Below are positions 23,156-35,263 of a DNA stretch of 64,000 nucleotides, one piece after another. How positions within the stretch are numbered: the stretch's first letter is position 1; each line of letters begins with the position of its first letter. Below the pieces are notes generated by a model. It did no database searches, was not told where the DNA came from, and saw only the letters and a program-made list of their open reading frames with translations. Position numbers and translations under genes: made by a program. Origin of the DNA: Geosiphon pyriformis (taxonomy: Eukaryota > Glomeromycota > Glomeromycetes > Archaeosporales > Geosiphonaceae); contig JAAOMT010000376.1 in assembly GCA_016748015.1 (NCBI GenBank), positions 62,001 through 126,000 of the forward strand, read 5' to 3'.

Positions 23156-26084
23156 AAAAAAGATTTGTAATTAACTTATTTTTATATCTTATTTTAAAAA
23201 ATTTTATAGATATTTAAATATTTTTTTAAATAATAACCTGATTAAATCTTGTTTAAAAAAACTTTATTTAATGAATTTTAATAATAAAACTTTAAAAAAA
23301 ACTATTTTAAATAAATAATTTAATTATTTAATATTTATTGTATTATAATTTATTTATATCTAAATATCTTATATATTTAAAAATATTTGTAATAAATAAA
23401 TAAAAATTATTATAAATTTTTTAAAATAAAAAATGTTTTTAAAAAACTTTTTAAATTACTAATTTTTAAATTTATAAATATTAAAATAACAAATAAAAAA
23501 TTTATTATATAAATACAAAATTTTTGCTGTAAATATTACAGATAATTTTTTTTATATATACAAAACATTTTTATTTCTAAAATTTTTAAAAACAAATTTT
23601 TTTTTTTGTTATTGGTTTTTAAACTATTTTAACATAATTTTTATTAAACAATTAATTAATAAATAACCAAATTTTTAATTGAAAAACTTTTTGTTAATAA
23701 AAAAATAAATTTTAAAAAACCAATTTTTAATTAGTTTTAATTATTATATATTTGATAAAAAAACAATTAAGCTAAACATAATTATAAGTAATTAAATATT
23801 ATAAATATTAATTAATATTTTTAAAAATATTAATAAAGTTATATTTTTGCTTATTATAAAAAATATTTACAAATAAAACACAGAAACAAATCAATTAAAA
23901 TTTTAAACTTAAATCAAACTTTTAAAAACTAATATTATATAAAAATATTAAATAATTTAAATTTTTGTAAATCTAAAATAATAAAATAGTTTTTTGATTT
24001 TTAAAACAAATATTAAATTAAATATGACTATATAGTTAATATTATTAAAAAAATTATTTGTAAATTAGTTTAAGATTAAAAAACATTTCGTATTTATTAA
24101 AACATAATTGTTAAGTTAATCAATTAAGTTTTTATTTTTAGATATTGTTTTTTACTAAATATTAATAAAAAATTTATTAATTACTTTTTATAAAAACTTT
24201 TTTTGACTTTAAGTATGTAAATACAAACTTAGTTAAAAATATAAGCTGGCTTAAATCTGTAATTGTATAGTATTTTAATAAAAATCTTAAATTCAATTTT
24301 ATTAATAAAAAAACAGTTGGTTTGTATATATATTTAATAATAATTTATCAATAAAAAAAATTATAATACTCAATTTTTAATTTATAAAAGAACTATATTT
24401 TGTTTGTGTTTTATTTTGTAAAAAAGCTATAAATTATGATAAATAAAAATAAGTTTTATGTTTATTATTAGTAAATATTAAATATTTAATTATCCTAATG
24501 CTTTATTTTATTATTAATATCTTTTTTACAAGTAAAAATAGTACTGGCCATATAAAACGTTATAATTATGAGTTTTTAAAGTTTGAGATTTAATTTACTT
24601 ATATATAAAATTCGGTAATCAAGTTAAATTATGAGATTTTAACTTGTATTAATTTTAAGTCAGAATATTTATAACTTAAACTCGACTTTTATGAGTTAAG
24701 TACTGAGTTAAAGAAAGTTGACTTGTCTTTTTTGAAGTTTTCGTTATTAATTTTTGCATGATTTTTTGTTTTAGTATATAATACTTAATGTTTTTTATAA
24801 TTATATTTAAAATAAAATATTAAAAAAGCAATTTTTATTTTTTTTACAATTTTTTTTAACATAATTACTTTAAAAGTTTTTTTTATAATAAATTATTTTT
24901 TAAAATAAAACAGACATAACAATTTTTAATGTTAAAAATGCTATTTTTGTCTTTAATTAAAAAAATTTTCTATTAAAATAATACATAAAAACAGTTTTAA
25001 TATAATTATTATAAAAAACTTAAAAGTTTTTAATATATATTTAATATTTTTTATTGCTAATTTTCTTTTTTTATTTAATTAATTAAAAAACCAAAACAAA
25101 AAAAACAATTAATTTTTTTAAAATACTAAAAAATAATTTTTTTTTGGTTTTTTTAAAATACTACTTTTAATTTAAAATTTATAAAAAATAGATTTTAATT
25201 AATAATATTAAATACTTAAGATAAAAAATTTAATAAAAAAATAAATAAAATATTGAACTTTAATTGCTTAATGTTTTTTTTTAATAAAAAAATATTTACT
25301 TATATAATTATAAAAAAATTAATAATCAAATTAATAATTAAGTTAATAACTTTAATTTAAAAAAAGATAATTATATTATTTGGTTAATATATATAATAAA
25401 TAATAAAAACTAAAATTTTAATTATAATAATGTTTTACTAACTTAATAAGATACTTATAATGTTTATATAATATCAAAATCATGTAATATATAATATTAT
25501 AACAATATTATGTTAAACTATATAGGTAATTAATAATTTAAATTATTAGTAAATTAAATAGTAAATAATTTATTATGTAAAATAAATGTAAATACAAGCT
25601 AATTTGTAGCTTAAAAAAAACAGCATCGCAAAAAAACAGCCTTTAGTATTTAGTTTTCTTTTATTTATTATTTTACTTTGTAATTTTCTATTTTATAAAA
25701 ATAAAACAAAGCTAACTTTTTCAAAAATACATATTTACCAAATACTATTTTTAATTACTTATTTCATTTAAATAAATGATAAAAATCTCAAATATGATAA
25801 TAATAGTTTAATTTGCCAAATAAGTTTTAATTTTTTGAAACCAAATAATTTAAACCTTAAATAAAATTTATTTATCCATATCACAAATTTAATAATTAAA
25901 ATAAAATATCAATCATAATCGTTCTTTTCGACCTAATATTCTGTAATCATGATCGTAAATTAACTGAGAACTTGAACACAATTAAGAGACGATTCATTAT
26001 AATTATGGAGTCCAAATTTAAGATAAACTTTATTCTTTCAATGTTTCTGATAAAAAAGTTGGCATTCAATTAAAATTTTCCTTC
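23156..26084. other. AT-rich intergenic DNA
   Basis: About 2.9 kb between LINE A and the aldo/keto reductase gene. Base composition is extreme and no recognisable coding remnant, tail or terminal repeat could be read. The last 200 bp downstream of the reductase stop are less AT-rich and probably hold its 3' untranslated region. Confidence 0.6.
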
Positions 26085-27571
26085 TTAATCATTGAAAATT
26101 ATTCCCCAATCAGGTTTTTGTATATAGCGTTGCTTTTTGGTTTTACTCAAGGCGTTTATGGCTTCAAAGTATTTAGTTTCAAGAAAAATTTCTTCATAAA
26201 ATTCTCGCAAGTCCATATTCGTCATGCCAGGTGCAATTACTGATGTACCACGTTGCATCCCCCAGGCAAGAAGCACCTGCCGCGGGTCTTTACCCATCTT
26301 TTCCGCAATATCTAGGATAGTAGGATCACGCCGAACTTCAGAATCCCTAAGGCCATATGGAGCATTCGAAGACACGTGAATATTACGTTTTTTGCAGAAA
26401 TCCAATAATTCGTTCTTGCAAGGTGAATCATTTAAAGATAGAATTTAGATTTAGCGAGTGAGATTTGTAGTAAATCAAAGATTGAGCGGTCAACTAACTT
26501 GTGGCAAATACGGATGCAATTCCACTTGAATAACGGCGGGTGTAATTTTCGTCTTTTTAATTAATCTGTCTAACTTGTTAATATCAAAATTGGCGACCCC
26601 AATCGCTTTGGCTTGACCGCATTCCATCAGTTTTTCCATTGCTAAATAAGTATCCACGTAATCAATATCCTCAATATCATCAATTGAATATGAATTTTTT
26701 TTCACGGATGAAGATTCCGTTTCATTGGTTATTGTTATCGTTGAACCTTGCTTAACTGAAGCCACCATTTCATGCTGCTTAAATGCAACTGGCCAATGCA
26801 TTAAAAACCTGGGTATGAATAATAATGTAAGAAAATCATTGAATCAATCCGAAACATTTTAAATTTAATTCGAATATACGCTCATCAGATACCCACTATT
26901 AGAAATATCAAGAATGATGAAAGCAACGAAATTACTCACAAATCAAAATAGGACGAGTTTATGCGGTTTAAAGATTCAATGGCAAACTCCCTAACTCTAT
27001 GTGGGGCATGGTCATGATTCCAAAGCTTTTATATTTTAGAATGGCTTATTAGTAATTCTAGAGTGGGGAATTTTGATTGAACGGAGACCTAATCAATATT
27101 TTTTAGTAGAGTGAAAAGGAATAAACCTAAAATGGCGATCAATTCCAAACGAATTACCTTTGACGTCAGGAAAAGGTTAGATCGATGCAAACGAGACATC
27201 TCGATTCCCTCGCCCAAGGGTATATCATTTTTATGCTATTTTTGAGGAAATGGTTTAAGAATATGTCGAGTTATTTGCGTAAGCCGGTAAAATTCAAAGT
27301 TTCATGTGGGAGCCTTACAATTGCCCCAGTATCAAGATGTCTGTATCCAATCGTTAGCAGTAACCTGACTCTAGCTCGTACCGCCCCGCTGTTATATTTA
27401 GTGTTCTTCACTACTGCTGGTACAGCGCAGCCAACTGTTGAGAGTAAGGATTAGTATAGGAAAAATTTTATTGATCACATGCAAAGTGAAACAAGTTTCA
27501 AAAAAACTGAAGCACGGACAAGCAGGTATGAAAGCGCCAGTATTTAATTTGAAGACTTTTCGAAGAGACAT
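26085..27571 (-). CDS. aldo/keto reductase family protein, catalytic Tyr replaced by His
   Basis: Six exons on the minus strand: 27571-27520, 27434-27319, 27235-27158, 27025-26940, 26808-26499 and 26414-26085, giving 323 aa, a normal length. Phases agree at every junction. The first intron has the unusual donor GTCCGT; the others begin GTAAGG, GTAATT, GTGAGT and GTTAGT, and TACTAAT-like branch sites are visible. Exon 1 gives VFKLNTGAFIPA, the usual N-terminal strand. Later come GYRHLDTG (Asp52), NLFLTSKLWNHD (Lys82), FLMHWPVAF (His115), GVANF, VIQVELHPYLPQ and a C-terminal barrel part. These give three of the four AKR catalytic residues. The fourth, Tyr, should follow in 'AIYKNE'; here exon 3 opens with His57 (AIHKND). 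The GLGTW loop is also altered (FGCAV). It is an NAD(P)H-dependent carbonyl reductase fold; activity is uncertain without Tyr. Confidence 0.85.
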
Positions 27572-27860
27572 CAGAAGGATAAAAAAGTTGTTTATGCGAA
27601 AGAAATTTCTCTTCGATGAGTCAAAGTTATAAATAAATATATTATTATAATCAAATGAATATGCTAATAGATAGCAAGAAAAAATAGTATAAAAATAATC
27701 AAAAAAGTAATTTAACTTTAATGAGTAAATTAAATTAGTAAGAATTTATGCAAAATTAGTCTTATAAATATTTTTAGTTACTATTCTTTTCAAAAAATAA
27801 AAGAATTTGAAAGTAGAAAAATAGTTTGTATTGTTAACAAAAAATAATACACTAATATAA
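27572..27860. promoter_or_regulatory. upstream region of the aldo/keto reductase gene
   Basis: The 289 bp between the reductase start codon and the poly(T) end of LINE B is all that remains of single-copy upstream DNA. It is AT-rich and must contain the core promoter if the gene is expressed; no specific site can be named. Confidence 0.4.
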
Positions 27861-30806
27861 TTTTTTTTTTTTTTTTTTTACGAGTGAAGTCCAAACACTA
27901 CCTAGTGCTATACATCAAAGAAATGATCTAAACTAGGCGTGAATCATGCACTTTCTACACGTGACCAGCCACTCGGGCCAATCAGAACAACACTACACAG
28001 CTATGTAAACTAAAACTGAGTTATTTACACCTGAAAAAAACAAACAAGATTTGCAAAAGCCAAAACGAACACTAAAAACATCAGTAATGCCAAGCAATTT
28101 GATCACCCCAGCTGACAACCCAGAGGCCAAACCAGAAACTGAAATGGAAACTGAATTTTTCTCTATATAAGCATGATGTTTAGCACGAACTGACTAGACA
28201 TCACTTCTAAAATTAAGATTAAGAGAGTGCACAAATTTAACAATCTTAAAACCAGTAATCTTGGGATTGTAAAAGATGGTGACTGCTTCACAAAACCAAT
28301 CATTAAAAACAAAACCCTTATAAAAAGTCATGGCCAAAGAGGAGTTAGAAACACATAAAGACAACATTTATAGTATGCCTGAAGATGAATGAAAGAAACC
28401 AAAGATTGCCTTCAAGGAGTCCACATAAAATTCCAACAACTAATGTTGGACAGAGTCATCAATCTTGCAAAAGAACACATGATTTAATGCTTTCATATCA
28501 CCACAATATAAGCATAACACACTTGGATATAGTTTATTATAAAGGTGCTTTTAAACAGCAACTGGCAGCTGGTGGTACAAAGCCTTCATAAAATAAGAGT
28601 GAATATTAGCCGAGGGTCTGCTAGTGAAACCAGCAGCCATGTGCAAGTTGGGGTGCCAAACCAAAAATAAACAGAGCCAGTCAACCTCAGAAAGCAAACC
28701 ACCTGCCAAAAACTTGGAATTAGAACCAATCTTCCAGTGCATATGACAAATCGAACGATAAATATCACGTATAAAATGTCTGAAATTGCCAGAAACCACA
28801 CTACCATCAGCCACTATGAATCTTTCATCCAAGCAATGAGGAAGATACCAACCAGAGAAAGAGGCATTACCAGCAATTGCATTAGCGTGCTCATTCCCCA
28901 AAATGTCAGAGTGGCCTTTAATTTTATGTCAGCTAACCTTCAACAATATGACAACATTCAATCCAACACTGATTATGAAAGTCAGAACATGCCAGACCTA
29001 ATTCAGACTTACAAGCATCCAGAGCAGATTAACTATCTGAAAACAGTTTAACAGAGCTCAGTAGGGGAACACACTCCAGAGCCAGCACAATAGCCTGTAA
29101 CTTTGCCAAAATAGATGACATTAAACCCAACATACCAATGCCCAAACCTAAATCAATGTTCTCAAAAAATGCAACAGTGCCAGCTCTATAACCAACTGTG
29201 CCCAGATTACTAAGAAACCCATCTGTATACACTGATAAATTGTTGGCACCAACTTGTAAGAGACAATCACAAACAGAAACAAAATTACTAGATTTAAGAA
29301 TGTTTAAAGAACCAGCCCCATCCAAAACTAAGAGATGAGTAAAAGAGAAATCTCTACCATCAAGAAATACAACAGAAAGCTTGAACCATTCAGGAACAGG
29401 GCCATAAGGGTTTAATTTTTTCTAATGCTTGAAGGTGTGTCAATCAAAAACAGAATCATGATGATCACAAAGTTAGTCTACAAAGGCAACATCATACTAT
29501 TAGAGAAAAAGAAAAAACCTGAGAAACTGTAACTCACCCAGAACAGCAGACATAGGAACCCCATCACAAAACCAAAAAGAATTGGCCAAAGAGCCATCCA
29601 GGGACAAACCACAATCAAGAAGAATACAAACCATGCCCACCAGAAAGTTAATAGAAGAACTGACACGAATATGCACAGAAGAACTCAATAGATGAACAGG
29701 GTGTCAGCACAGAACCTGCAAGTCATGGAACCTGTAAGAGAACAAATGTCCTAGGATGTCACATGAATTTGCAAAACTAACAAAAGAAGCCACTTTGCTC
29801 TTAGACTAAACTTGAAAGAAAGATTTCAAACCATAAAAAGAAGGGTGATAAACTGTATTACTAGAAAAATTGAGAAATAGGCCGGATTTAAACTTCAAGT
29901 CCCTACAAATCAAGGCATCTCACTTGTTGCATATACCAATAGGAACAAAGCTGAACTAAGTCCTATAACTAATTATAGGATAAAAAACTACTGACACCAA
30001 ATATAAGAACTGTTTATCTGAAACAGCTTTTTTCAGAACCAGGTTGGTAAAAAAACAAACGTCTGAATTCACTTTCACCAAACTAGGCTTTGAGAGACCT
30101 TCAGTTGAGAGAAAAATACCCAAATATTGATAAGATTTGCCCTTTTTGGCAATAGAAATCAGCAAGCCACTGATAGAAAGAAAAGAAGTGCTGACTCTGC
30201 TATTGATGAAAATGGCTACCATTTTGTTGTTATTGATAAAAATATCATTTATCCAAAAAAATTCACTTGTAACATCTAGAATGTGTTGAGTAGCTGCCTG
30301 ACTACTACCAACCCAAATTGTATCATCAACGAAAGCACCAGCAGCAAAAAAAAAAGAAAGCCTTACCTGGGACTCAGCACAACCATTCCTTAAAATAAAA
30401 TAAGAACTTAGCTTATAACCACATATGCTTTCCTGTCTCTTGACTTTGCATAGTAGAAGATCATAAAATATACGCCACAGGAAAAGAGAAAAAACCTCTC
30501 TTTGGTCCAAACCATCATGTACACAATAATCATTTGTCAGTCCAAAGTCTGTCATTATCCTGTTAGTACGATTTTTATAAATACTACCAAAAAACCAAAT
30601 AAATTTGTTACACATCTTGATCCTGACCAAATTTTTCTTGAGATGTTCCCAGCTGACTGAATTATATGCTTTTCATATATTCTGCAAAACCAACCAAAGT
30701 TCTCAATTCTTTTCCAATGCATCCTTAATCACTGATCCAACTGCAAAAATAGGAAACTGAGTTGTTATACCTTTTAAAACTGAAAAATTGTCCCCACAAA
30801 AAATGT
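27861..30806 (-). mobile_element. LINE copy B, 3' segment (RT end, RNase H, C-terminal part, tail)
   Basis: Starts (3' end) with a 19-base T run at 27861-27879, the poly(A) tail. The tail sequence includes CACGTGTAGAAAGTGCATGA (minus strand, about 27945-27965), found in mutated form in every other LINE and ORF1-only element here. The segment is interrupted at 30806 by a solo LTR and resumes at 31816. With the pieces at 31816-33478 and 43331-45590 it makes one LINE of about 6.9 kb, the most complete in the window. Confidence 0.85.
28400..30806 (-). pseudogene. LINE B ORF2, C-terminal half: RT core, RNase H, zinc-binding end
   Basis: RT frame at 30630-29956 is open for 224 codons and keeps AFVDDTIWVG, the only copy with both catalytic Asp intact. 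RNase H begins at about 29230 (VYTDGFLSN), but its second acidic residue is Lys in SSILAKLQ where Glu is expected. It continues through GNEHANAIA near 28880. The C-terminus at 28901-28430 ends with VLCLYCGD...NHVFFC, an intact C-x2-C...H...C zinc-binding pattern. Several stops at Trp or Gln codons break it between these segments, for example at about 28550 and 28910-29030. Confidence 0.8.
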
Positions 30807-31815
30807 TGTTACTGGAGGTTTTTGGTCTCTTTTCTTAAATGTTGTTAATGTCTGTTTGTTGTAAATTCACGTTTTCTAGAAGTAGTTGGACCTTCAGTAA
30901 CTGAATTTATTTTCAAATTATCTCCTATAATTTGACTTGTTGGGCTTATAAGTGGAATGGCCAATTTTGTGCCAGTTACTTTATGTAGTTATATTGTGGT
31001 AAATGTCAACTCTTTCCCAGAAATTGCTTGTCTGGAAGTTCACTAAAATGTGTAGTTACTTTGCTGTAAAAGTCAACTCTTCTACAGGAATCTCATCTGT
31101 AGGCTACCCTAATGATTGCAATAAAAAAATAAAAGAAAATAAAAGAAATATAAAAGAAATAAAATTCTGTCAAAGAAAACGTTTTCTATCCAGACCTGGA
31201 GTCACTAACAGTTTACTGAAATTGGTAGCTAATCAATTTCAAAATGTTAGTTGGGTTTTGGGGATTTTCCAAGTGCAATAATTAAAGAATTTTGGTTTTT
31301 CGAATTATTTGATATTTATTTTTTTTGTGTATGTAGGAACGGTTTTAAGAGATAAATCTAAAATAAGATATATTTTCCAAAAGAGAAAAGCTCTTCTTTT
31401 ATACAACTTGTTGTAGTACTAATCTATGAACTTGTACTTTTTCTCTTTGCTCAAATTTCGGCAAACTAAAAATACATTTTAATGAACTACAAGTTATTTC
31501 GCTGAACTATTGATTAATTTGGGTGAACTATTCATAATTTCAGCAAATTTCTATAAATTTCGGCGAATTTCATATAAATTTCAGCGAATTTCTGTAAATT
31601 TTGGTGAATTTTAGAATGTTATAAAGTTCAGAGTATTGTGTAATTTGATCATCTTACTTTCTGTTGTACTAATTGGATTATTAATTGAATTGTAATATAT
31701 GATAAATTAATTAAATAATAAGTGATAATTTGAATTAATATTAATATGTTAATTAATGATAGAAATTATAAGAATAATTTCATGCTAATTAATAGCTAAA
31801 ATTCTATTGGTAACA
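30807..31815. repeat. solo LTR of the Ty3 family, inside LINE B
   Basis: A 1009-bp sequence that begins TGTTAC and ends GGTAACA is similar over its whole length to the two LTRs at 33479-34458 and 42351-43330, in the same orientation. It splits the LINE B reverse transcriptase just before the conserved GDNFSVLKG block. No internal region is present, as expected after LTR-LTR recombination. No clear direct target duplication is seen: the flanks AATGT and ACATT are reverse complements of each other, so the terminal inverted repeat looks longer here. It is more diverged than the paired LTRs. Confidence 0.85.
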
Positions 31816-33478
31816 ACATTAAAAGAGCTGTATGCCAAAGAGATCCTATCAGAAAGAATCTTGGAAAGGATCTTACAAGCTGTCTTGATTAAAGCAATAG
31901 AGTGGGTATTTGTGAGAACACCTTCCCACTTATATGGTTTAAGAATCATTGAGACCCAAGCTTTTACCCAAGGTCCAGGCACTAATTTGGAAGACAAACA
32001 AAAATTCAAAAGCATTAAAAGCATATCCAGAATCAACTTGTCATAATGTTTCCAAAGCTTGTTTGTAATACCCAAGAGACCAGCAGCTTTGCCATCAGGC
32101 AGATTGAAAATCACATTAAGCAGCTTATTAAGCTCAACTGAATGCATTACACCAGAAAAAGCTTCATCAAAAACATAATCCAATGGCCAATATTGACAAG
32201 ACCAAATATCAGAGACATCAGCAACCACATCACACTTCCTGGTCCAACCTTCCATAATAACATTCACATTAGATTTGACTGAATTGGGCTCCAAAATAAG
32301 CTTATCCTTAACAACTAGATGGTTCAGAACCACTTTGTGGAAAGGACACTCCAAAACACTCCTGATAGTATGACCTTTATTTATCTCGAAGCTTTCTATT
32401 CTCTTATTTATAGCAGCTCTAATATTTGCTTCCTTAGTTGCCAAAGATTCAGCAAGCTTGGATGCATGATAAGACTTTCTCATGCCAGAGAGAGCAAAAT
32501 AAACATGACTAAAGGTTGCACCAGAGTTAATAAGATCCTGAACAACTGAAGCTTTAATACTGTTTAAAAAGTCTCAGCACTTTATAAGAGAGCTGAAACT
32601 GCCAACATTGCCCTCATGAAAGGCCCTAACAATCTTTGAAACCAAAAGCTCCAACTTATGAAACTTCGAAAAAACTTTGGTAAAAACACTATCAAAATTC
32701 TTGAACCATTTTTTTCTAAATATCTCATTTGCAGAAAGGACTACTATTCTGTGTAAAACATCTCACATGACATCCAGATCTGAAAACTTTACAGTGGCAA
32801 CAAATTCATTAGAGAACATCTCAGCATTGACCAATATAGCATTTTTAAAATTTTCTCACCTATTGTCATTAGCACTTTTGAAATCAAACTTCCAATGATC
32901 TTTATTAACCTGCTTACAAAGAGAGTTCAACTGTATATCCAAAAGTCCACCCAAACTCACTGACACAAAAACAGCTCAATAATCAGTATCAAAAAATTTA
33001 CCAACATCACACACTACATAATCTATTATAGCATTGACTAAGTTTGCAGAAACAAACAAAAAATCAATAGTCTTAGCCATGTCCCGAAAGTTAGTTCATA
33101 TGGGCAATTTAACGAGAGAACTTCCACTCAAGAAATTGATCAAACCAAGATCCAGACACTTCTTGAAACTAGCACACCTTTGGGAGCCATCCTTATTGAA
33201 GTCACCATCCAAAACTACAAACAAAGATTCATTAACTGCCTTTGCTATCACAGAATTGATATTATTAGCCTGAAAGAAACGAACAGCCAGGGACACTCCA
33301 GCATAAAGCCCCAAAATTGACATAGAAAGTTTATTTTTGAACAACAGCTTGACTAAAAGGAGCCAACCAGACACCTCAGAAACTTTACAAACATGACAAG
33401 CTAGAGAAGTGTTCATAATAATTGCAATACCAGCACCAAAAAATCCCTTATCCAACCCAGATGAAAAAATTTTAACTC
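31816..33478 (-). pseudogene. LINE B ORF2, N-terminal half: endonuclease C-terminal part and RT start
   Basis: Between the solo LTR and the Ty3 element. Endonuclease at 33478-33096 reads SSGLDKGFFGAGIAIIM and VVLDGDFNKDG, so the GDFN catalytic motif is intact. A linker with scattered stops at about 33050-32490 follows. The RT start at 32483-31816 has NLPDGKAAGLLGI and PWVKAWVSMILKPY. In frame with the segment at 43331-43500 once the Ty3 element and one copy of its target duplication are removed. Confidence 0.8.
33475..33478. repeat. target-site duplication ACTC, left
   Basis: ACTC directly before the left LTR, repeated directly after the right LTR at 43331-43334. Removing the element plus one copy restores the LINE B reading frame (KFDGV followed by KIFSSGLD). 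Confidence 0.85.
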
Positions 33479-34458
33479 TGTTACCAGAGGTTTTTGGTCT
33501 CTTTTCTGTAATGTTGTTGATACTTATTTGCTGTGAATTCACGTTTTCTGGATGTGGTTGAACCTTCAATAACTGAATTTATCTTCAAATTATCTTCTAT
33601 AATTTGAACTTGCTGGACTTATGTGTGGAATGGCCAATTCCGTGCCAGTTGCTTTATGTAGTTACATTGTAGTAAATGTCAACTCTTTCTCAGAAATTGC
33701 TCGTCTGGAAGCTTACTAAAAATGTGTAGTTACTTTGCTGTGAAAGTCAACTTTTCTACAGGAATCTTGTCTGTAGACTACCCTAATGATTGTAATAAGA
33801 AAAGAAAAAAAAAATAAAAGAAGTGTAAAAGAAATAGGATTTTATCAAGGGAAACGTTTTCTATCCAGGCCTGGAGTCACTAACAGTTTACTGAAATTGG
33901 TAGCTAATCAATTTCGAAATGTTAGTTGGTTTTTGGGGATTTTTCAAGGACAATAATTAAAGAATTTGGTTTTTCAAATTATTTGGTATTTATTTCTTTT
34001 TGTGTGTGTAGAAATGGTTCTAAGTAATAAATCTAAAGTAAGATATATTTTCTCAAAGAGAGAAGCTTTTCTTTTATACAACTTGTTGTAATACTATTCT
34101 ATGAACTTGAACTTTGCTATTTTTTACAATTTCGCTGAACTAAAGATACATTTCAGCAAACTACAAGTTATTTCGGCGAACTATTAGATATTTCGGTGAA
34201 CTATCAATTATTTTGGTGAATTTCTACAAATTTTGGTGAACTTTTGAATGTTATATAGTTCGGGGTATTGCATGATTGATCATCGCAATTAGGTTACATT
34301 TGTGTTGTGTACAATTTGGGATATTAATTAAATGATAATTTCAAACATTTTTGCTAATGTAATAAGTGATCATTTGAAACTATAATATATGCTAATTAAT
34401 GATAGGAATTATAAGATAATTTCATGCTAAATAATATCTTTAATTTCGTCTGGTAACA
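33479..34458 (-). repeat. 3' LTR of Ty3 element
   Basis: 980 bp, TGTTACC...GGTAACA, perfect 7-bp terminal inverted repeat. Contains a recurrent short motif of the type TTTCGGTGAACTA repeated several times near 34150-34250. Serves as 3' LTR because the element reads on the minus strand. Confidence 0.95.
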
Positions 34459-35146
34459 TAACCTCCTCCTCAAGACTGAGCTCCATCAAAGTCCAAGTAC
34501 TGTCTGTTATTTCCAGATAATAATCCAAAATTATTGAAGAAATTTGGTCTGAAAATTGTTGAAATTTCAGTTCTGTAAGCTTTCCAATGTATTGGATCTT
34601 CAAAGGTTGAAAAATTGGGTTTTGTAGTATGTTTTTACAGGTGTGGAATAGGTTATAAAGTCTAAGAACAGCTCTAAGCCTGTAGTGACTGTTTGTTGAT
34701 CCAGCTGTTGTCTTGAATTTGTTGTGGAGTTGTTTCTGAATAGCTTTTTTTGTGAGGTTTGCTGTTGTAAGTTCCAGTTTCCGTTCATAGAGTGTTTTTC
34801 CAATGTGAAAATATCTATAGATTAGAGGATATTCAGTGTTTTCCTCATTGAGACACAGTTGAAGTTTTTGTTGAATTGTAGCATTTGGTGGAATACTAAT
34901 CGGAGTGAGCATTAGGTTTTCTCTTAAAGTAAGCTTTAAAAGTTCTGGCAGGTGAATTCCAGTATAACTTTTTGTGTTCTTTTTATACGGATGATATTTT
35001 CGTGAATTTAGGGCTAATTTTGTAACTACTTCTGTTTGGGTATAATTTATGTGGTTTCCAGTAATAGTAATGGATAATTCGGGTATTGTTTTTAAAGTTA
35101 ACATTAGTTTTTGGAATAATTGTTGAATGTTTTGAGGAATAGTCAT
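34427..35146 (-). CDS. Ty3 element extra 3' ORF (env position), unknown function
   Basis: Open frame of 239 aa from the ATG at 35146 to a TAG at 34427, downstream of integrase. The last 32 nt lie inside the 3' LTR and the codons just before encode a GLU-rich LSLEEEVMLP that overlaps the polypurine tract. It is rich in Leu, Thr, Ile and Lys, with mostly helical-looking segments (for example QKLQLCLNEENTEYPLIYRY, KTLYERKLELTTANLTKKAI). No signal peptide, no transmembrane segment and no Cys cluster is visible, so it does not resemble a viral envelope protein. It is free of stops in an element whose pol has many, which may mean selection or chance. I do not recognise the family. Confidence 0.65.
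   Translation of the reverse strand: MTIPQNIQQLFQKLMLTLKTIPELSITITGNHINYTQTEVVTKLALNSRKYHPYKKNTKSYTGIHLPELLKLTLRENLMLTPISIPPNATIQQKLQLCLNEENTEYPLIYRYFHIGKTLYERKLELTTANLTKKAIQKQLHNKFKTTAGSTNSHYRLRAVLRLYNLFHTCKNILQNPIFQPLKIQYIGKLTELKFQQFSDQISSIILDYYLEITDSTWTLMELSLEEEVMLPDEIKDII
34459..34475 (-). promoter_or_regulatory. polypurine tract of Ty3 element
   Basis: On the minus strand the bases just before the 3' LTR read TTGAGGAGGAGGTTAT. The GAGGAGGAGG core is the expected plus-strand primer site. Confidence 0.75.
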
Positions 35147-35263
35147 TATAAGCAATTTGAAAAAATAAAAAAATTATTTTTGGTGTATGGGTTTTTATGT
35201 TATTTTTGTTTTGTTTTTGTGAGATTGTTTCTAAATTAGAAGAGAATAACTAGTAAAATTAAA

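Noticed and set aside
33096-33569. Open frame running from the LTR into LINE B as one fusion gene
   Set aside because: The frame crosses the insertion boundary by chance; the LTR part (INNITEKRPKTSG) also appears at the other LTR.
34427-35146. Envelope glycoprotein (retrovirus-like element)
   Set aside because: No signal peptide, transmembrane segment, furin-like site or Cys pattern in the frame; only the position resembles env.
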